Shown here: in pieces, positions 9,595 through 18,092 of the stretch | Position numbering within the stretch: the first letter of the stretch is position 1 | How the letters are laid out: each line of letters begins with the position of its first letter | DNA from: Ponticoccus litoralis | GTDB taxonomy: Bacteria > Pseudomonadota > Alphaproteobacteria > Rhodobacterales > Rhodobacteraceae | NCBI RefSeq assembly: GCF_039769985.1 | Contig: NZ_JBDNCH010000002.1 | Span: 3,834,115 to 3,898,114, forward strand | Direction of reading: 5' to 3' | Length of the DNA: 64,000 nt | Program-made: the position numbers and the translations under genes | The notes under the pieces: model-generated | Seen by the model: only the letters and a program-made list of their open reading frames with translations | Told to the model about the DNA's origin: nothing | The model's database searches: none

Positions 9595-9608
9595 TGCAGT
9601 TTAGTGCA
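9595..9608 (-). promoter_or_regulatory. BoxR-type operator TGCA-N6-TGCA, second bclA copy
   Basis: TGCA-GTTTAG-TGCA ends one base before the paaZ stop codon. Together with 9543-9556 it gives two sites about five helical turns apart, suited to cooperative repression of bclA. Confidence 0.65.
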
Positions 9609-11634
9609 TCAAATAGCCACCATGGTCAGCAGCTCGTATTCCGCCACCTGCGCGTCGTCCTGGTTGGTCATGCGCACATGCCAGCGCACCTCGCCATAAT
9701 CGGCGGTGCGCGGCGTCTTGTGCAGGACGGTCAGCGCCACCTTGATGCTGTCGCCGGGGCTGACAGGCTTCATGAAGCGCAGCCCGTCCAGCCCGGTATT
9801 GGCCAGAACCGGCCCCTCGTTCGGCTCCACGAACAGCCCGGCGGCGAAGGACAGCAGCAGGTAGCCATGCGCCACACGCCCCGGGAAGAAGGGGTTCCGC
9901 TGCGCCGCGGCCTCGTCCATGTGGGCATAGAAGGTGTCGCCGGTGAAGCGGGCGAAGTGCTCGATATCCTCCAGCGTGACCGCGCGGGCGACGCTGTGCA
10001 GCACGTCGCCGGGGGCAAGGTCGCCGAAGCGGCGGGTGAAGGGATGCGTCTGCGTCTCGCGCTGCGGCGCGCCGGGGATGTAGCGCCCGGTCACGGCGGC
10101 CAGATGCGCCGGGCTGCCCTGCACGGCAGTACGCTGCATGAAGTGCTTCACGCCCCGGATGCCGCCCAGTTCCTCGCCGCCACCCGCCCGGCCCGGCCCG
10201 CCGTGGACCATATGCGGCATGGGCGCGCCGTGGCCGGTGGCCTCTGCCATGGCGTCGCGGTCGGTGAAATAGAGCCTGCCGTGGAAGGCCCCCGCCGCCA
10301 GCACCGCCTCGCGCGCGACCTGCGGGTCATGGGTGACGACAGAGGCGACGAGGCTGCCCTGCCCCCGGTTCGCCAGTGCCAGCGCGTGCGCGAGGTCGCG
10401 ATAGGGCATGACGGTGGAGACGGGACCAAAGGCCTCTGTCTCATGCACCGCCGTCGCGCTGTCGGGGTCGGCGCAGTGGAACAGCATGGGGGCCATGAAG
10501 GCGCCTTTGGCCGCGTCCACCCCCTGCGGGGCGAAGCCCTCCGGCCCGCCATGGACCAGCTCTGCCTCGGCACCGATGCGCGCGGCTTTCTCCAGCACGT
10601 CGGCGCGCTGGTCCAGTGACACCAGCGCCCCCATGCGCACACCATCAAGGCGCGGATCGCCGACCACCGTCTTGCCCAGCCGCGCCGAGAGCGCCGCGAT
10701 CAGCGCATCGACGCGGCCCTCGGGGGCCATGATGCGGCGGATGGCGGTGCATTTCTGTCCCGCCTTCGCGGTCATCTCGCGGCAGACCTCCTTGATGAAG
10801 GCCTCGAATTCCGGGCTGTCCGGCCCCGCGTCCGGCCCGAGGATCGAGGCGTTCAGGCTGTCCTGCTCGGCGGTGAAGGGCACCCCGTTGCGCACCAGCG
10901 CGGGCGTCTGCTTCAGCATCAGGGCGGTCTCGGCGGAGCCGGTGAAGGTGACGCAATCCTGACAATCGAGCTGGTCCAGCGTGTCGCCCAGCCCGCCCGT
11001 TACCAGTTGCAGCGCGCCCTCGGGCAGGATGCCGCTGTCGAGCATCATGCGCACGCAAAGCTCGGTCACCGGGCAGGTGACCGTCGCGGGCTTGACCACC
11101 GAGGGCACCCCCGCCAGCAGCGCGGGCGCCAGCTTTTCCAGCATCCCCCAGACCGGGAAGTTGAAGGCGTTGATATGCACCGCCACGCCCCGTCTGGATG
11201 TATAGACGTGCTGGCCCGAGGAAGGCGCCGCTGCGGCCCAGCTGCTCGACCGGGCCATCCAGCAGGATCACGTCGTCGGGCATCTCGCGCCGCCCCTTCG
11301 CGGCATAGACGAAGACCGTGCCGATGCCTCCGTCGACGTCGATCCTGTGGTCGGCGAGCGTGCCGCCGGTGCGGTACGAAATCTCGTAAAGCGCGTCGCG
11401 CCGTTCGTGCAGGTGGCCCGCCAGCGCCTTGAGCATCTTCGCGCGCTGGTGGAAGGTCATGGCCCGCAGGGCCGCGCCGCCCCGCTCCCGCGCGTAGTCC
11501 AGCATGGCGCCGACGTCGATCGCGCCATCCCCGGCCTCGGCATAGACCGCGCCGGTCACGGCGTCGGCGATGGGCCGGGCGCCTCCGCCTGCCGGGATCC
11601 ACGCCCCGGCGACGTGGCTGGCAATCTTCTGCAT
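9609..11634 (-). CDS. paaZ: Oxepin-CoA hydrolase / 3-oxo-5,6-dehydrosuberyl-CoA semialdehyde dehydrogenase PaaZ, frameshifted
   Basis: The intact protein would be about 674 residues, the usual PaaZ length. The N-terminal aldehyde dehydrogenase domain has AEQDSLNASILGPDA and the catalytic cysteine in AGQKCTAIRR. The C-terminal MaoC-type hydratase domain has FARFTGDTFYAHMDEAAA and FFPGRVAHGYLLLS. It opens oxepin-CoA and oxidises the resulting aldehyde in phenylacetate breakdown; it may also handle the semialdehyde made by BoxC. One extra base near 11214-11218 breaks the frame between AFLG and QHVYTSRRG. The start MQKIASHVAG at 11634 faces paaR, with a PaaR-type operator between them. Confidence 0.93.
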
Positions 11635-11667
11635 GGCGTCCCCTCCCTCTGGTCCGGGTTTATTATT

Positions 11668-11681
11668 GACCGACCGGTTGG
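11668..11681 (+). promoter_or_regulatory. PaaR-type operator between paaZ and the TetR gene
   Basis: GACCGACCGGTTGG matches the site at 12454-12467 in 13 of 14 bases. Its core ACCGACC/GGTTGGT is a near-perfect dyad of the TetR type. It is placed to control both paaZ (minus) and the regulator gene (plus). Confidence 0.7.
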
Positions 11682-11721
11682 TTTTGCGCAAGGATTGCGG
11701 CGAGCAGCAGAAGGAAGAGCC

Positions 11722-12324
11722 GTGGCGCGCACCATCGCCAAGGACCACGACGACAAGCGTGAAGCGATCCTGAAAGGCGCCGCCCGCCTCTTTGCGGACG
11801 AGGGGTACGGGCGTGCCTCGATGGCGCAGGTGGCACAGGCCTGCGGCATCTCCAAGGCCAATATCTACCACTACTACAACAGCAAGGAGGCGCTGCTCTT
11901 CGACATCCTCGACGTGCATCTCTCGGGCCTGCGCGACCACATCGCGGGACTGGAGCACGCCAGCGCGGACCCTGAGACGCAGTTGCGGACCATCACCCGC
12001 GAGATCCTCGTCGCCTACAAGGGGCGCGATGCCGAGCACGGGGTGCAGCTGAACGCCATCCGTGCCCTGCCCGATACCCAGCAGTCCCTGCTGAAAGCTT
12101 ACCAGCGCGACCTGGTGGCCCAGGTCCGCAACCGGCTGGCCCGCCTTGCCCCGCCGGCGCTGGCCGCCGACCGCAGCGCAATGCGGGCGCTGACCATGTC
12201 CTATTTCGCCATGGTCAACTGGCACTTCCAGTGGGACGGTCAGGCGGACGAAGCCGGGCGCGCGGGCTATGCAGAGACGATCTGCGACCTGCTGCTGGGC
12301 GGCATGCCACGGGTCGGTGGCTAG
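11722..12324 (+). CDS. paaR: TetR-family transcriptional regulator, probable PaaR
   Basis: A 200-residue TetR regulator. The N-terminal helix-turn-helix reads MAQVAQACGISKANIYHYYN, preceded by the typical REAILKGAARLFADEGY. The GTG at 11722 is chosen because it follows AAGGAAG at normal spacing and gives family length. The gene lies between paaZ and paaABCDE, and two near-identical palindromic sites flank it, so it most likely represses the paa genes until phenylacetyl-CoA is present, as known for TetR-type PaaR. Ligand and name are inferred from context. Confidence 0.88.
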   Translation: MARTIAKDHDDKREAILKGAARLFADEGYGRASMAQVAQACGISKANIYHYYNSKEALLFDILDVHLSGLRDHIAGLEHASADPETQLRTITREILVAYKGRDAEHGVQLNAIRALPDTQQSLLKAYQRDLVAQVRNRLARLAPPALAADRSAMRALTMSYFAMVNWHFQWDGQADEAGRAGYAETICDLLLGGMPRVGG

Positions 12325-12338
12325 CCCCGGGCGGCGAA

Positions 12339-12378
12339 GTTCCATGGATGGAATTTGCAAGGATCGTCGACGATCCTT
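12339..12378 (+). repeat. Paired hairpins after paaR
   Basis: An imperfect dyad TTCCAT/ATGGAA near 12340-12353 is followed by a perfect 20-base palindrome AAGGATCGTCGACGATCCTT at 12359-12378. It lies 14 bases after the paaR stop. No T-run follows. This is one of five paired-dyad units in the window. Confidence 0.65.
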
Positions 12379-12453
12379 CCGCCGCCCCGGACTGACGTGT
12401 TACAAATTGGGTTCAGAATTTCTTTTCTCGTGACACGTTCCGTGCTATTAATC

Positions 12454-12467
12454 GACCGTCCGGTTGG
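12454..12467 (+). promoter_or_regulatory. PaaR-type operator upstream of paaA
   Basis: GACCGTCCGGTTGG lies 126 bases upstream of the paaA start and matches the paaZ/paaR site except for one A/T change at the dyad centre. Confidence 0.7.
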
Positions 12468-12593
12468 CTGACCACCCGAGTCGCCGGACCGGGAGGAAAG
12501 ACTTGACCGATGCCCGCCCCGCGCGCCCCAATGGGCGGAGGGGGCCTGCCTCTCGCGTTACGGACCCAAGGCCCCAACCCGAGGAGCACGCGC

Positions 12594-13599
12594 ATGTACG
12601 CCCAGAACGTCCAGTCCACCGGCAAGGCCGTCCAGAGCCTCGACGAGATGTCCCCCGAAGAGCGCACCTTTCAGCAGCGCATCGACGCGGGCGAGCGTAT
12701 CGAGCCCAAGGAGTGGATGCCCGAGGGCTACCGCAAGACCCTGATCCGCCAGATCGGCCAGCACGCCCATTCCGAGATCGTCGGCCAGTTGCCCGAGGGC
12801 AACTGGATCACCCGCGCCCCCACGCTGGAGCGCAAGCAGATCCTGCTGGCCAAGGTGCAGGACGAGGCGGGCCATGGCCTTTATCTCTACAGTGCCGCCG
12901 AGACCCTCGGGCGTCAGCCGCGACGAGCTGACCCGGATGCTGCTGGACGGGCGGATGAAGTATTCCTCGATCTTCAACTACCCCACCCTGACATGGGCCG
13001 ACATCGGCGCGGTGGGCTGGCTGGTCGACGGTGCCGCGATCATGAACCAGGTGCCGCTGCAGCGCACCTCTTACGGCCCCTATGCCCGCGCCATGGTGCG
13101 GATCTGCAAGGAAGAGAGCTTCCACCAGCGGCAGGGTTACCACATCATGATGAAGATGGCGCAGGGCACGCCCGAGCAGAAGGAAATGGCGCAGGACGCG
13201 CTCAACCGCTTCTGGGGTCCTGCGCTGATGATGTTCGGCCCCTCCGACAAGGAATCCGTGCATTCTGCCCAGTCCATGGCGTGGAAGATCAAGATCAACA
13301 CCAATGACGAGCTGCGCCAGCGCTTCGTCAACGAGACCGTGCCGCAGGCGCAGTACCTCGGGCTGACCGTGCCCGACGAGACGCTGAAGTGGAACGAGGA
13401 CAAGGAAGGCTGGGACTTCGCCGAGCCCGACTGGAATGAGTTCTTCGAGGTCCTCAAGGGCAACGGCCCCTGCAACGCCGAACGCATCGCCGCGCGCCAG
13501 AAGGCGTGGAACGACGGCGCATGGTTCCGCGACGGCCTCACCGCCTATGCGGAGAAATCCGCCAGGCGCCGGGCCGGGGTCGGCCAGGCCGCAGAATGA
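12594..13599 (+). CDS. paaA: Phenylacetyl-CoA 1,2-epoxidase catalytic subunit PaaA, frameshifted
   Basis: The catalytic di-iron subunit of the PaaABC(E) complex, which epoxidises phenylacetyl-CoA. Intact length would be about 334 residues. Ferritin-like ligand motifs are visible: HAHSE at 57-61, QDEAGHGLYLY with E91 and H94, and later KEESFHQRQGYH. One extra base in CTCGGGCGTC (about 12905-12911) shifts the frame between AAETLG and VSRDELTRM. ATG 12594 follows GAGGAG. It starts the plus-strand paa operon, 132 bases before paaB. Confidence 0.95.
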
Positions 13600-13612
13600 G
13601 GCATTGACGGGT

Positions 13613-13632
13613 CGGGGCGGCGGCCCGCCCCG
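13613..13632 (+). other. GC-rich hairpin between paaA and paaB
   Basis: CGGGGCGG and CCGCCCCG form a perfect 8-base stem around CGGC in the 132-base paaA-paaB gap. With no T-run it more likely shapes transcript stability or subunit ratio than termination. Confidence 0.5.
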
Positions 13633-13731
13633 GATCGCCACCCTTCCCGCCGGGACGCCCCAGGGCACAGGGGCACGCGCCGGTACCGGACGCACACTCA
13701 TGGGGGCAGAGGCCCCGTCAGGGAGGATCAC

Positions 13732-14016
13732 ATGTCCAAGGAATGGCCCCTCTGGGAGGTCTTCATCCGGGGCAGCCACGGGCTGAACCACCGCCACGTC
13801 GGCTCGCTGCATGCGCCCGACGCCGAGATGGCGATCAACAATGCCCGCGACGTCTATACCCGCCGAAAGGAGGGCGTTTCCATCTGGGTCGTCCCCTCGT
13901 CGCAGATCACCGCTTCGAAACCCTCGGACAAGGGGCCGCTCTTCGATCCGGTCGAAAGCAAGGTCTACCGCCACCCGACCTTCTACGACATCCCCGACGA
14001 AGTGGGCCACATGTGA
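13732..14016 (+). CDS. paaB: Phenylacetyl-CoA epoxidase subunit PaaB
   Basis: A 94-residue protein beginning MSKEWPLWEVFIRG, the hallmark start of PaaB. It contains HVGSLHAPDAEMAINNARDVYTRR, where family members are most conserved. PaaB bridges PaaAC heterodimers and may help bind the reductase PaaE. GGGAGGATCAC precedes the ATG. Its stop overlaps the paaC start as TGATG. Confidence 0.95.
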   Translation: MSKEWPLWEVFIRGSHGLNHRHVGSLHAPDAEMAINNARDVYTRRKEGVSIWVVPSSQITASKPSDKGPLFDPVESKVYRHPTFYDIPDEVGHM

Positions 14017-14864
14017 TGCCCTCGCTGCCCGATGTCATGACCCCCGATGCCCAGCGCCTCGCCGCCGAGCAGGCCCGCCCCTCGGACCCGCATCTGACGG
14101 ACGTGGACCTGAAGCCCGCCTTCTTCGACTGGCTCTGCCGCATGGGCGACGCCACGCTGATCCAGGGCCACCGGCTGTCGGAATGGTGCGGCCATGCGCC
14201 GATCCTCGAAGAGGACATCGCCGTCGCCAACACCGCGCTGGACCTGATCGGCCACGCGCAGATGTGGCTGGCGCTGGCCGCCGAGGTCGAGGACGCGGAC
14301 CGCGATGCAGACAGGCTGGCGTTCCGCCGTGACGCGCTGAAGTACCGCAACCCCAAGCTGGTGGAACTGCCCAATGGCGACATCGGCCACACGCTGATGC
14401 GCGCCTTTCTCTTCGACGCATGGCACTGGCTGGTGCTGAAGGCACTGACCGGCTCCTCCAGCCCGCGCGTGGCCGAGATCGCCGCAAAGGCGCTGAAAGA
14501 GGTGTCCTATCAGGTGGAGCGGACCTCGGACCTCGTGGTGCGGCTGGGCGACGGGACCGGTGAAAGCCATGCCCGGATGCAGGCGGCGCTGGACGCGCTC
14601 TGGCCCTACGCGGGCGAGTTGTTCGTCACCGACGGCATCGACAAGGCCCTGGCCGAGGCGGGCATCGCCCCCCTGCCCGAGGCCATCCTGCCCGACTGGC
14701 AGGCGCTTGTGGGCGACGTGCTGGACGAGGCGACATTGACCCCGCCCGAGACCCGCATGGACGTGCACACCGGCGGCAAGACCGGGCGGCACACGGAACA
14801 TCTGGGCTTCCTGCTGGCCGAGATGCAGTTCCTGCAGCGCGCCTACCCGGACGCCACATGGTGA
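14016..14864 (+). CDS. paaC: Phenylacetyl-CoA epoxidase structural subunit PaaC
   Basis: A 282-residue ferritin-like partner of PaaA with the family segments GHRLSEWCGHAPILEEDIA, DLIGHAQMWL and HTEHLGFLLAEMQFLQRAYP. In the known complex PaaC is structural and lacks the working di-iron centre. ATG 14016 overlaps the last base of paaB, and its end overlaps the paaD start by seven bases, indicating tight translational coupling. Confidence 0.95.
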   Translation: MPSLPDVMTPDAQRLAAEQARPSDPHLTDVDLKPAFFDWLCRMGDATLIQGHRLSEWCGHAPILEEDIAVANTALDLIGHAQMWLALAAEVEDADRDADRLAFRRDALKYRNPKLVELPNGDIGHTLMRAFLFDAWHWLVLKALTGSSSPRVAEIAAKALKEVSYQVERTSDLVVRLGDGTGESHARMQAALDALWPYAGELFVTDGIDKALAEAGIAPLPEAILPDWQALVGDVLDEATLTPPETRMDVHTGGKTGRHTEHLGFLLAEMQFLQRAYPDATW

Positions 14865-15379
14865 CGGCCCTTGCCCCCCTGCGACAGGTCTGGGACTGGC
14901 TGGCAGAGGTCCCGGACCCCGAGATCCCGGTGATTTCCGTCACCGATCTCGGCATCGTGCGCGACGTTTCCTATCAGGGCGAGACGCTGGTTGTCGCCGT
15001 CACACCAACCTACTCGGGCTGTCCGGCGACCGCCGTGATCGACCTGATGATCACGGACAAGCTGCGCGCCGAGGGGGTCGAGGTGCTGCGTCTCGAACGC
15101 CGCCTTTCGCCGCCCTGGACCTCGGACTGGATCACCCCCGAAGGCCGCGACAAGCTGCGCGCCTATGGCATCGCCCCGCCCATCGACGGCACCGCGCCGG
15201 ACGGGCCGACGGCCGCCCGCGCCCGCCGCCTGTCGGGGCAGTCCAACCTGACGGTCCCCTGCCCGCGCTGCGGCTCGGGCGCGACCGAGAAGATCAGCCA
15301 GCACGGCTCTACCCCCTGCAAGGCGGCCTACCGTTGCACGGATTGCCTTGAACCCTTCGACTACTTCAAGTGCCACTGA
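14858..15379 (+). CDS. paaD: Phenylacetate degradation protein PaaD (MIP18 family)
   Basis: A 173-residue protein with an N-terminal MIP18/DUF59 domain (EVPDPEIPVISVTDLGIVRD, TPTYSGCPAT) and a C-terminal zinc-ribbon-like region (CPRCGS, then CTDCLEPF). PaaD is thought to help mature the Fe-S or di-iron centre of the epoxidase. It overlaps the paaC end by seven bases and precedes paaE by 13 bases. Confidence 0.95.
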   Translation: MVTALAPLRQVWDWLAEVPDPEIPVISVTDLGIVRDVSYQGETLVVAVTPTYSGCPATAVIDLMITDKLRAEGVEVLRLERRLSPPWTSDWITPEGRDKLRAYGIAPPIDGTAPDGPTAARARRLSGQSNLTVPCPRCGSGATEKISQHGSTPCKAAYRCTDCLEPFDYFKCH

Positions 15380-15392
15380 GGGAAGACCGCCA

Positions 15393-16469
15393 ATGCCTCG
15401 TTTCCACCCCCTCGACGTCACCGATGTCCAGCGCGAGACCCGCGACGCCGTCGTGGTGACCCTGCGCCCCCGGGACGAGGACCGGGACGCCTTTGCCTTC
15501 ACCCGTGGACAATACCTGACCTTCCGCCGCGCCTTCGACGGCGAGGAGTTGCGGCGCAGCTATTCGATCTGCGCGGGCCTCGACGAGGGCTGCCTGAAGG
15601 TCGGGATCAAGCGCGTCGACGGCGGTGCCTTCAGCACATGGGCGAACGAGACGCTGGCCCCGGGCGACGTCCTCGAGGCCATGACGCCCATGGGCAAGTT
15701 CCATACCGCGCTCGACGCCTCCACCGCGCGCGGCTACCTGGGCTTCGCGGGCGGCTCGGGCATCACGCCACTTCTGTCGATCATCAAGACCACGCTGTCG
15801 CGCGAGCCGTACAGCCGCTTCACGCTGGTCTATGCCAACCGGCAGACCGGCTCGATCATGTTCCGCGAGGCGCTGGAGGATCTGAAGAACGAGCATCTGG
15901 GCCGTTTCTCGGTCATCCATGTGCTGGAGACAGAGGCGCAGGACATCGACCTCTTCACCGGGCGCATCGACGCCGAAAAGATGGACGCGCTGTTTCGCCA
16001 CTGGATCGACGCCGACAGCTTCGACACGGTCTTCATCTGCGGGCCGGAACCGATGATGCTGACCATCGCCGAGGGCCTGCGCAAGCAGGGGCTGCAAGAC
16101 GGTCAGATCAAGTTCGAGCTTTTCGCCTCGTCCCAGCCGGGCCGCGCGAAGAAGAAAGCGGTGTCGCGGCAAGAGGCGGCGGGGGCGAACAGCTGCGCGG
16201 TCTCGGTCACGCTGGACGGCACGACCCGCAACTTCCGCATGGCCAAGGACGGAACCGCGGTGCTGGATGCTGCCATCGCGGCCCATATGGACGCGCCCTT
16301 TTCCTGCAAGGCCGGGGTCTGCTCGACCTGCCGCGCCAAGGTGCTGGAGGGCGAGATGGAGATGGAAACCAACCACGCGCTGGAAGACTACGAGGTGCGC
16401 GCGGGCTACGTGCTCTCCTGTCAGGCGGTGCCGGTCTCGGACAGGGTGGTGCTCAGCTATGACGAATGA
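15393..16469 (+). CDS. paaE: Phenylacetyl-CoA epoxidase reductase PaaE
   Basis: A 358-residue reductase with an FAD domain (RRSYSICAGLDEG), an NAD(P) domain (GFAGGSGITPLLSIIKTTL and FICGPEPMM) and a C-terminal plant-type [2Fe-2S] domain (CKAGVCSTCRAKV plus a distal cysteine in LSCQAVP). It transfers electrons from NADPH to PaaA. ATG 15393 (MPRFHPLD) follows GGGAAG; the longer frame from 15348 overlaps paaD. Confidence 0.96.
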   Translation: MPRFHPLDVTDVQRETRDAVVVTLRPRDEDRDAFAFTRGQYLTFRRAFDGEELRRSYSICAGLDEGCLKVGIKRVDGGAFSTWANETLAPGDVLEAMTPMGKFHTALDASTARGYLGFAGGSGITPLLSIIKTTLSREPYSRFTLVYANRQTGSIMFREALEDLKNEHLGRFSVIHVLETEAQDIDLFTGRIDAEKMDALFRHWIDADSFDTVFICGPEPMMLTIAEGLRKQGLQDGQIKFELFASSQPGRAKKKAVSRQEAAGANSCAVSVTLDGTTRNFRMAKDGTAVLDAAIAAHMDAPFSCKAGVCSTCRAKVLEGEMEMETNHALEDYEVRAGYVLSCQAVPVSDRVVLSYDE

Positions 16470-16644
16470 CGCCGCCACGGGCATGACGACACATCAGGGT
16501 ATGTCGACGCAGGACCGTGCCACGGGCGCTGCGTTGCAGGACGGCGCCACGGGCAAGTCGACGCATGACCGCGCCAAGGGCGCGAGGCGGGCGGAACGCG
16601 GTTGCCGACCTGCCCGCCCCGCAGCCGTGGGGATCACGCCATGA
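16459..16644 (+). CDS. Small ORF with degenerate nine-residue repeats, between paaE and a Paa-type ferritin-like gene
   Basis: This 61-residue frame starts inside the last 11 bases of paaE and ends with a TGA overlapping the next ATG as ATGA. That arrangement fits translational coupling. The protein repeats a unit like QDRATGAAL, QDGATGKST, HDRAKG, encoded by about 27-base DNA repeats between 16470 and 16595. It resembles no family I know, has no membrane segment, and has a basic tail. It may be a real peptide or just a coupling leader grown by repeat expansion. The ribosome site is weak, so confidence is limited. Confidence 0.45.
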   Translation: MTNDAATGMTTHQGMSTQDRATGAALQDGATGKSTHDRAKGARRAERGCRPARPAAVGITP

Positions 16645-17405
16645 CGACGGAGACCGACACCATGGCGCTGGCCGACTACCTCGCGCAGGGCGGCAAGCTG
16701 ACCTCGCCCGAGAACGTCCCGCCGCGCTACCGGGCCGAGCTGATGCGGCTGATGTCCTCTTTCGTGGACAGTGCGCTGGCCGGGTCGGCGGGTTTCGCGG
16801 ATGCGATCAACAAGGCCCCCGGCATCAAGGAGCGCATCGCCGCCAGCCGCATCACGCTGGAAAAGGCCGACCACGCCGAGCGCGTGCTGGCCCTGATGGC
16901 TGAGTTCGGCACCGACGTCAGCCGCTACAACGCCGCGCATGACTGGGCCGCGCGCGTGGGGCGGGACGAGGATATCGGCGCGCGGCGCCACGGCGGCGAC
17001 ATGCGGCTCTCGGTCTTCCACTACCCGCTGCAGGGCTGGGCCGACGCGGTGACCATGAACGTGCTGATGGGCACAGCCTCGGTGATCCACCTCGAAGAGA
17101 TGGCCCTTGCGTCCTATTCGCCGCTGGCAGAGGTCCTGCGCGAGCTGCTGCCGCGCGAAAGGCGCCACCTCGAACTTGGGCTCGAAGGGCTGGAGCGGCT
17201 GGTCGGGACCGCGCGGGGCGCGGTCGGGGCGGCGCTCGCCTACTGGCATCCGAAAGTGTCGCAGACCTTCGGCCCCGAGACCTCGGAGCGCTACGACCGC
17301 CTGCGCGCCATGGGTCTGCGGCACCACCCGAACGCGGACCTGCGGCAGCGGTGGCAAAGCGCCGTGGAAAGCCACCTGCAAGGGCTGGGCCTCGGCGCCC
17401 CTTAA
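16641..17405 (+). CDS. Additional ferritin-like phenylacetate catabolic protein (PaaA/PaaC family)
   Basis: A 254-residue protein related to PaaA/PaaC by its helical pattern and segments such as LQGWADAVTMNVLMGTASV and LPRERRHLELGLEGLERL. An ExxH pair is clear at E173-H176, but the first site reads E74-x3-H78, so the usual di-iron set is not obviously complete. It sits at the end of the paa operon where standard operons have no third ferritin-like gene. It could be an assembly or regulatory subunit of the epoxidase, or a separate oxygenase component. The fold assignment is good; the role is unknown. Confidence 0.8.
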   Translation: MTTETDTMALADYLAQGGKLTSPENVPPRYRAELMRLMSSFVDSALAGSAGFADAINKAPGIKERIAASRITLEKADHAERVLALMAEFGTDVSRYNAAHDWAARVGRDEDIGARRHGGDMRLSVFHYPLQGWADAVTMNVLMGTASVIHLEEMALASYSPLAEVLRELLPRERRHLELGLEGLERLVGTARGAVGAALAYWHPKVSQTFGPETSERYDRLRAMGLRHHPNADLRQRWQSAVESHLQGLGLGAP

Positions 17406-17439
17406 CCCGGGCTTAACCGTGATGAGGCAGGATTGCGGC

Positions 17440-17667
17440 ATGCCCCCCCTGTCGCCCCTGACGCCGGAACACTGGCTGAACGATCTCTTTGCCTCGAAGG
17501 CCGCGCGCGACGGCGCGGTGATCCGCCGCAAGCTGCGCGATATCGAGCGTTTCGTCGGGATCGAGGCCTTCCGGCAGGAAGTGGCGCGGCGCGGCTATCG
17601 CGCCTATGAGAACGCCGGTCAGGTGGTGATCTTCTGCAACGCCGCGCCGATCCGCCGCATCGGCTGA
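17440..17667 (+). CDS. Conserved small hypothetical protein
   Basis: A 75-residue protein starting MPPLSPLTPEHWLNDLFASK, or 81 residues from the ATG at 17422. It contains ARDGAVIRRKLRDIERFVG and ends AGQVVIFCNAAPIRRIG. Similar short proteins occur in Rhodobacterales and are sometimes labelled phosphoribosylanthranilate isomerase, but nothing here supports that enzyme. It is followed by paired hairpins and then the ssrA promoter. Function unknown. Confidence 0.7.
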   Translation: MPPLSPLTPEHWLNDLFASKAARDGAVIRRKLRDIERFVGIEAFRQEVARRGYRAYENAGQVVIFCNAAPIRRIG

Positions 17668-17674
17668 GGGGGCG

Positions 17675-17722
17675 CCGGTTTCTTACAAAGAAACCGGTCC
17701 GAAATCTTTGAAAGATTTCGGA
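17675..17722 (+). repeat. Paired perfect hairpins upstream of ssrA
   Basis: CCGGTTTCTT/AAGAAACCGG (17675-17697, 3-base loop) is directly followed by TCCGAAATCTTT/AAAGATTTCGGA (17698-17722, 1-base loop). It lies just after the small hypothetical gene and ends 24 bases before the ssrA -35 box. The same sequences in swapped order occur at 43597-43643. Confidence 0.8.
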
Positions 17723-17745
17723 CCCGCCGGGAGCACTTCGCCCCT

Positions 17746-17773
17746 TTGCAAGCCGCCGCCGCGCCCCTATATT
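17746..17773 (+). promoter_or_regulatory. Sigma-70-type promoter of ssrA
   Basis: A -35 element TTGCAA (17746-17751) and a -10 element TATATT (17768-17773) are separated by 16 bases, just upstream of the permuted tmRNA gene. Confidence 0.6.
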
Positions 17774-17778
17774 GGAAA

Positions 17779-18092
17779 TGTCCCGCAAGGGACTATGGGC
17801 ATAAACGTGCGTGAAATAAGCGGATCGGACCCGGGGCGGTACCCGGCGGCTCCACCATATATCTCTTGTTGGGGGATCATGGGGCCGAAACAGGATCGAC
17901 GAACGTGTAAAGACGTGGCTTTGTCCCGGTGAGATACCACCGTTATCGGTTCACAAAGTACAATTGCCAACAACAATCGTGCTCCGGTTGCCCTCGCTGC
18001 GTAAGCAGTTGGGAATACCGAAATCTAAGTCCTTGCGCCTAGCAGCGTAAGGCGGGGTTCGCAGGCACCTGGCAACAGAAGCCTGCACTACT
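17779..18092 (+). ncRNA. ssrA: tmRNA, circularly permuted two-piece type
   Basis: The acceptor piece comes first and ends CGGCTCC-A-CCA at 17848-17857. After a 23-base linker the coding piece begins GGGGCCGAAACAGG at 17881. GGGGCCG pairs fully with CGGCTCC and includes the G3-U70 wobble that marks alanine identity. The tag frame starts at GCC 17966 and encodes ANNNRAPVALAA with stop TAA 18002-18004. A closing hairpin GCAGGC/GCCTGC lies at 18061-18086. The order acceptor-then-coding is the permuted form known in alphaproteobacteria; the linker is removed to give two RNAs. It rescues stalled ribosomes and tags proteins for ClpXP. The outer ends are approximate. Confidence 0.93.

Noticed and set aside
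17708..17976. Short open frames on both strands over the ssrA region
   Set aside because: They fall inside the permuted tmRNA, whose acceptor pairing and tag frame explain the sequence.
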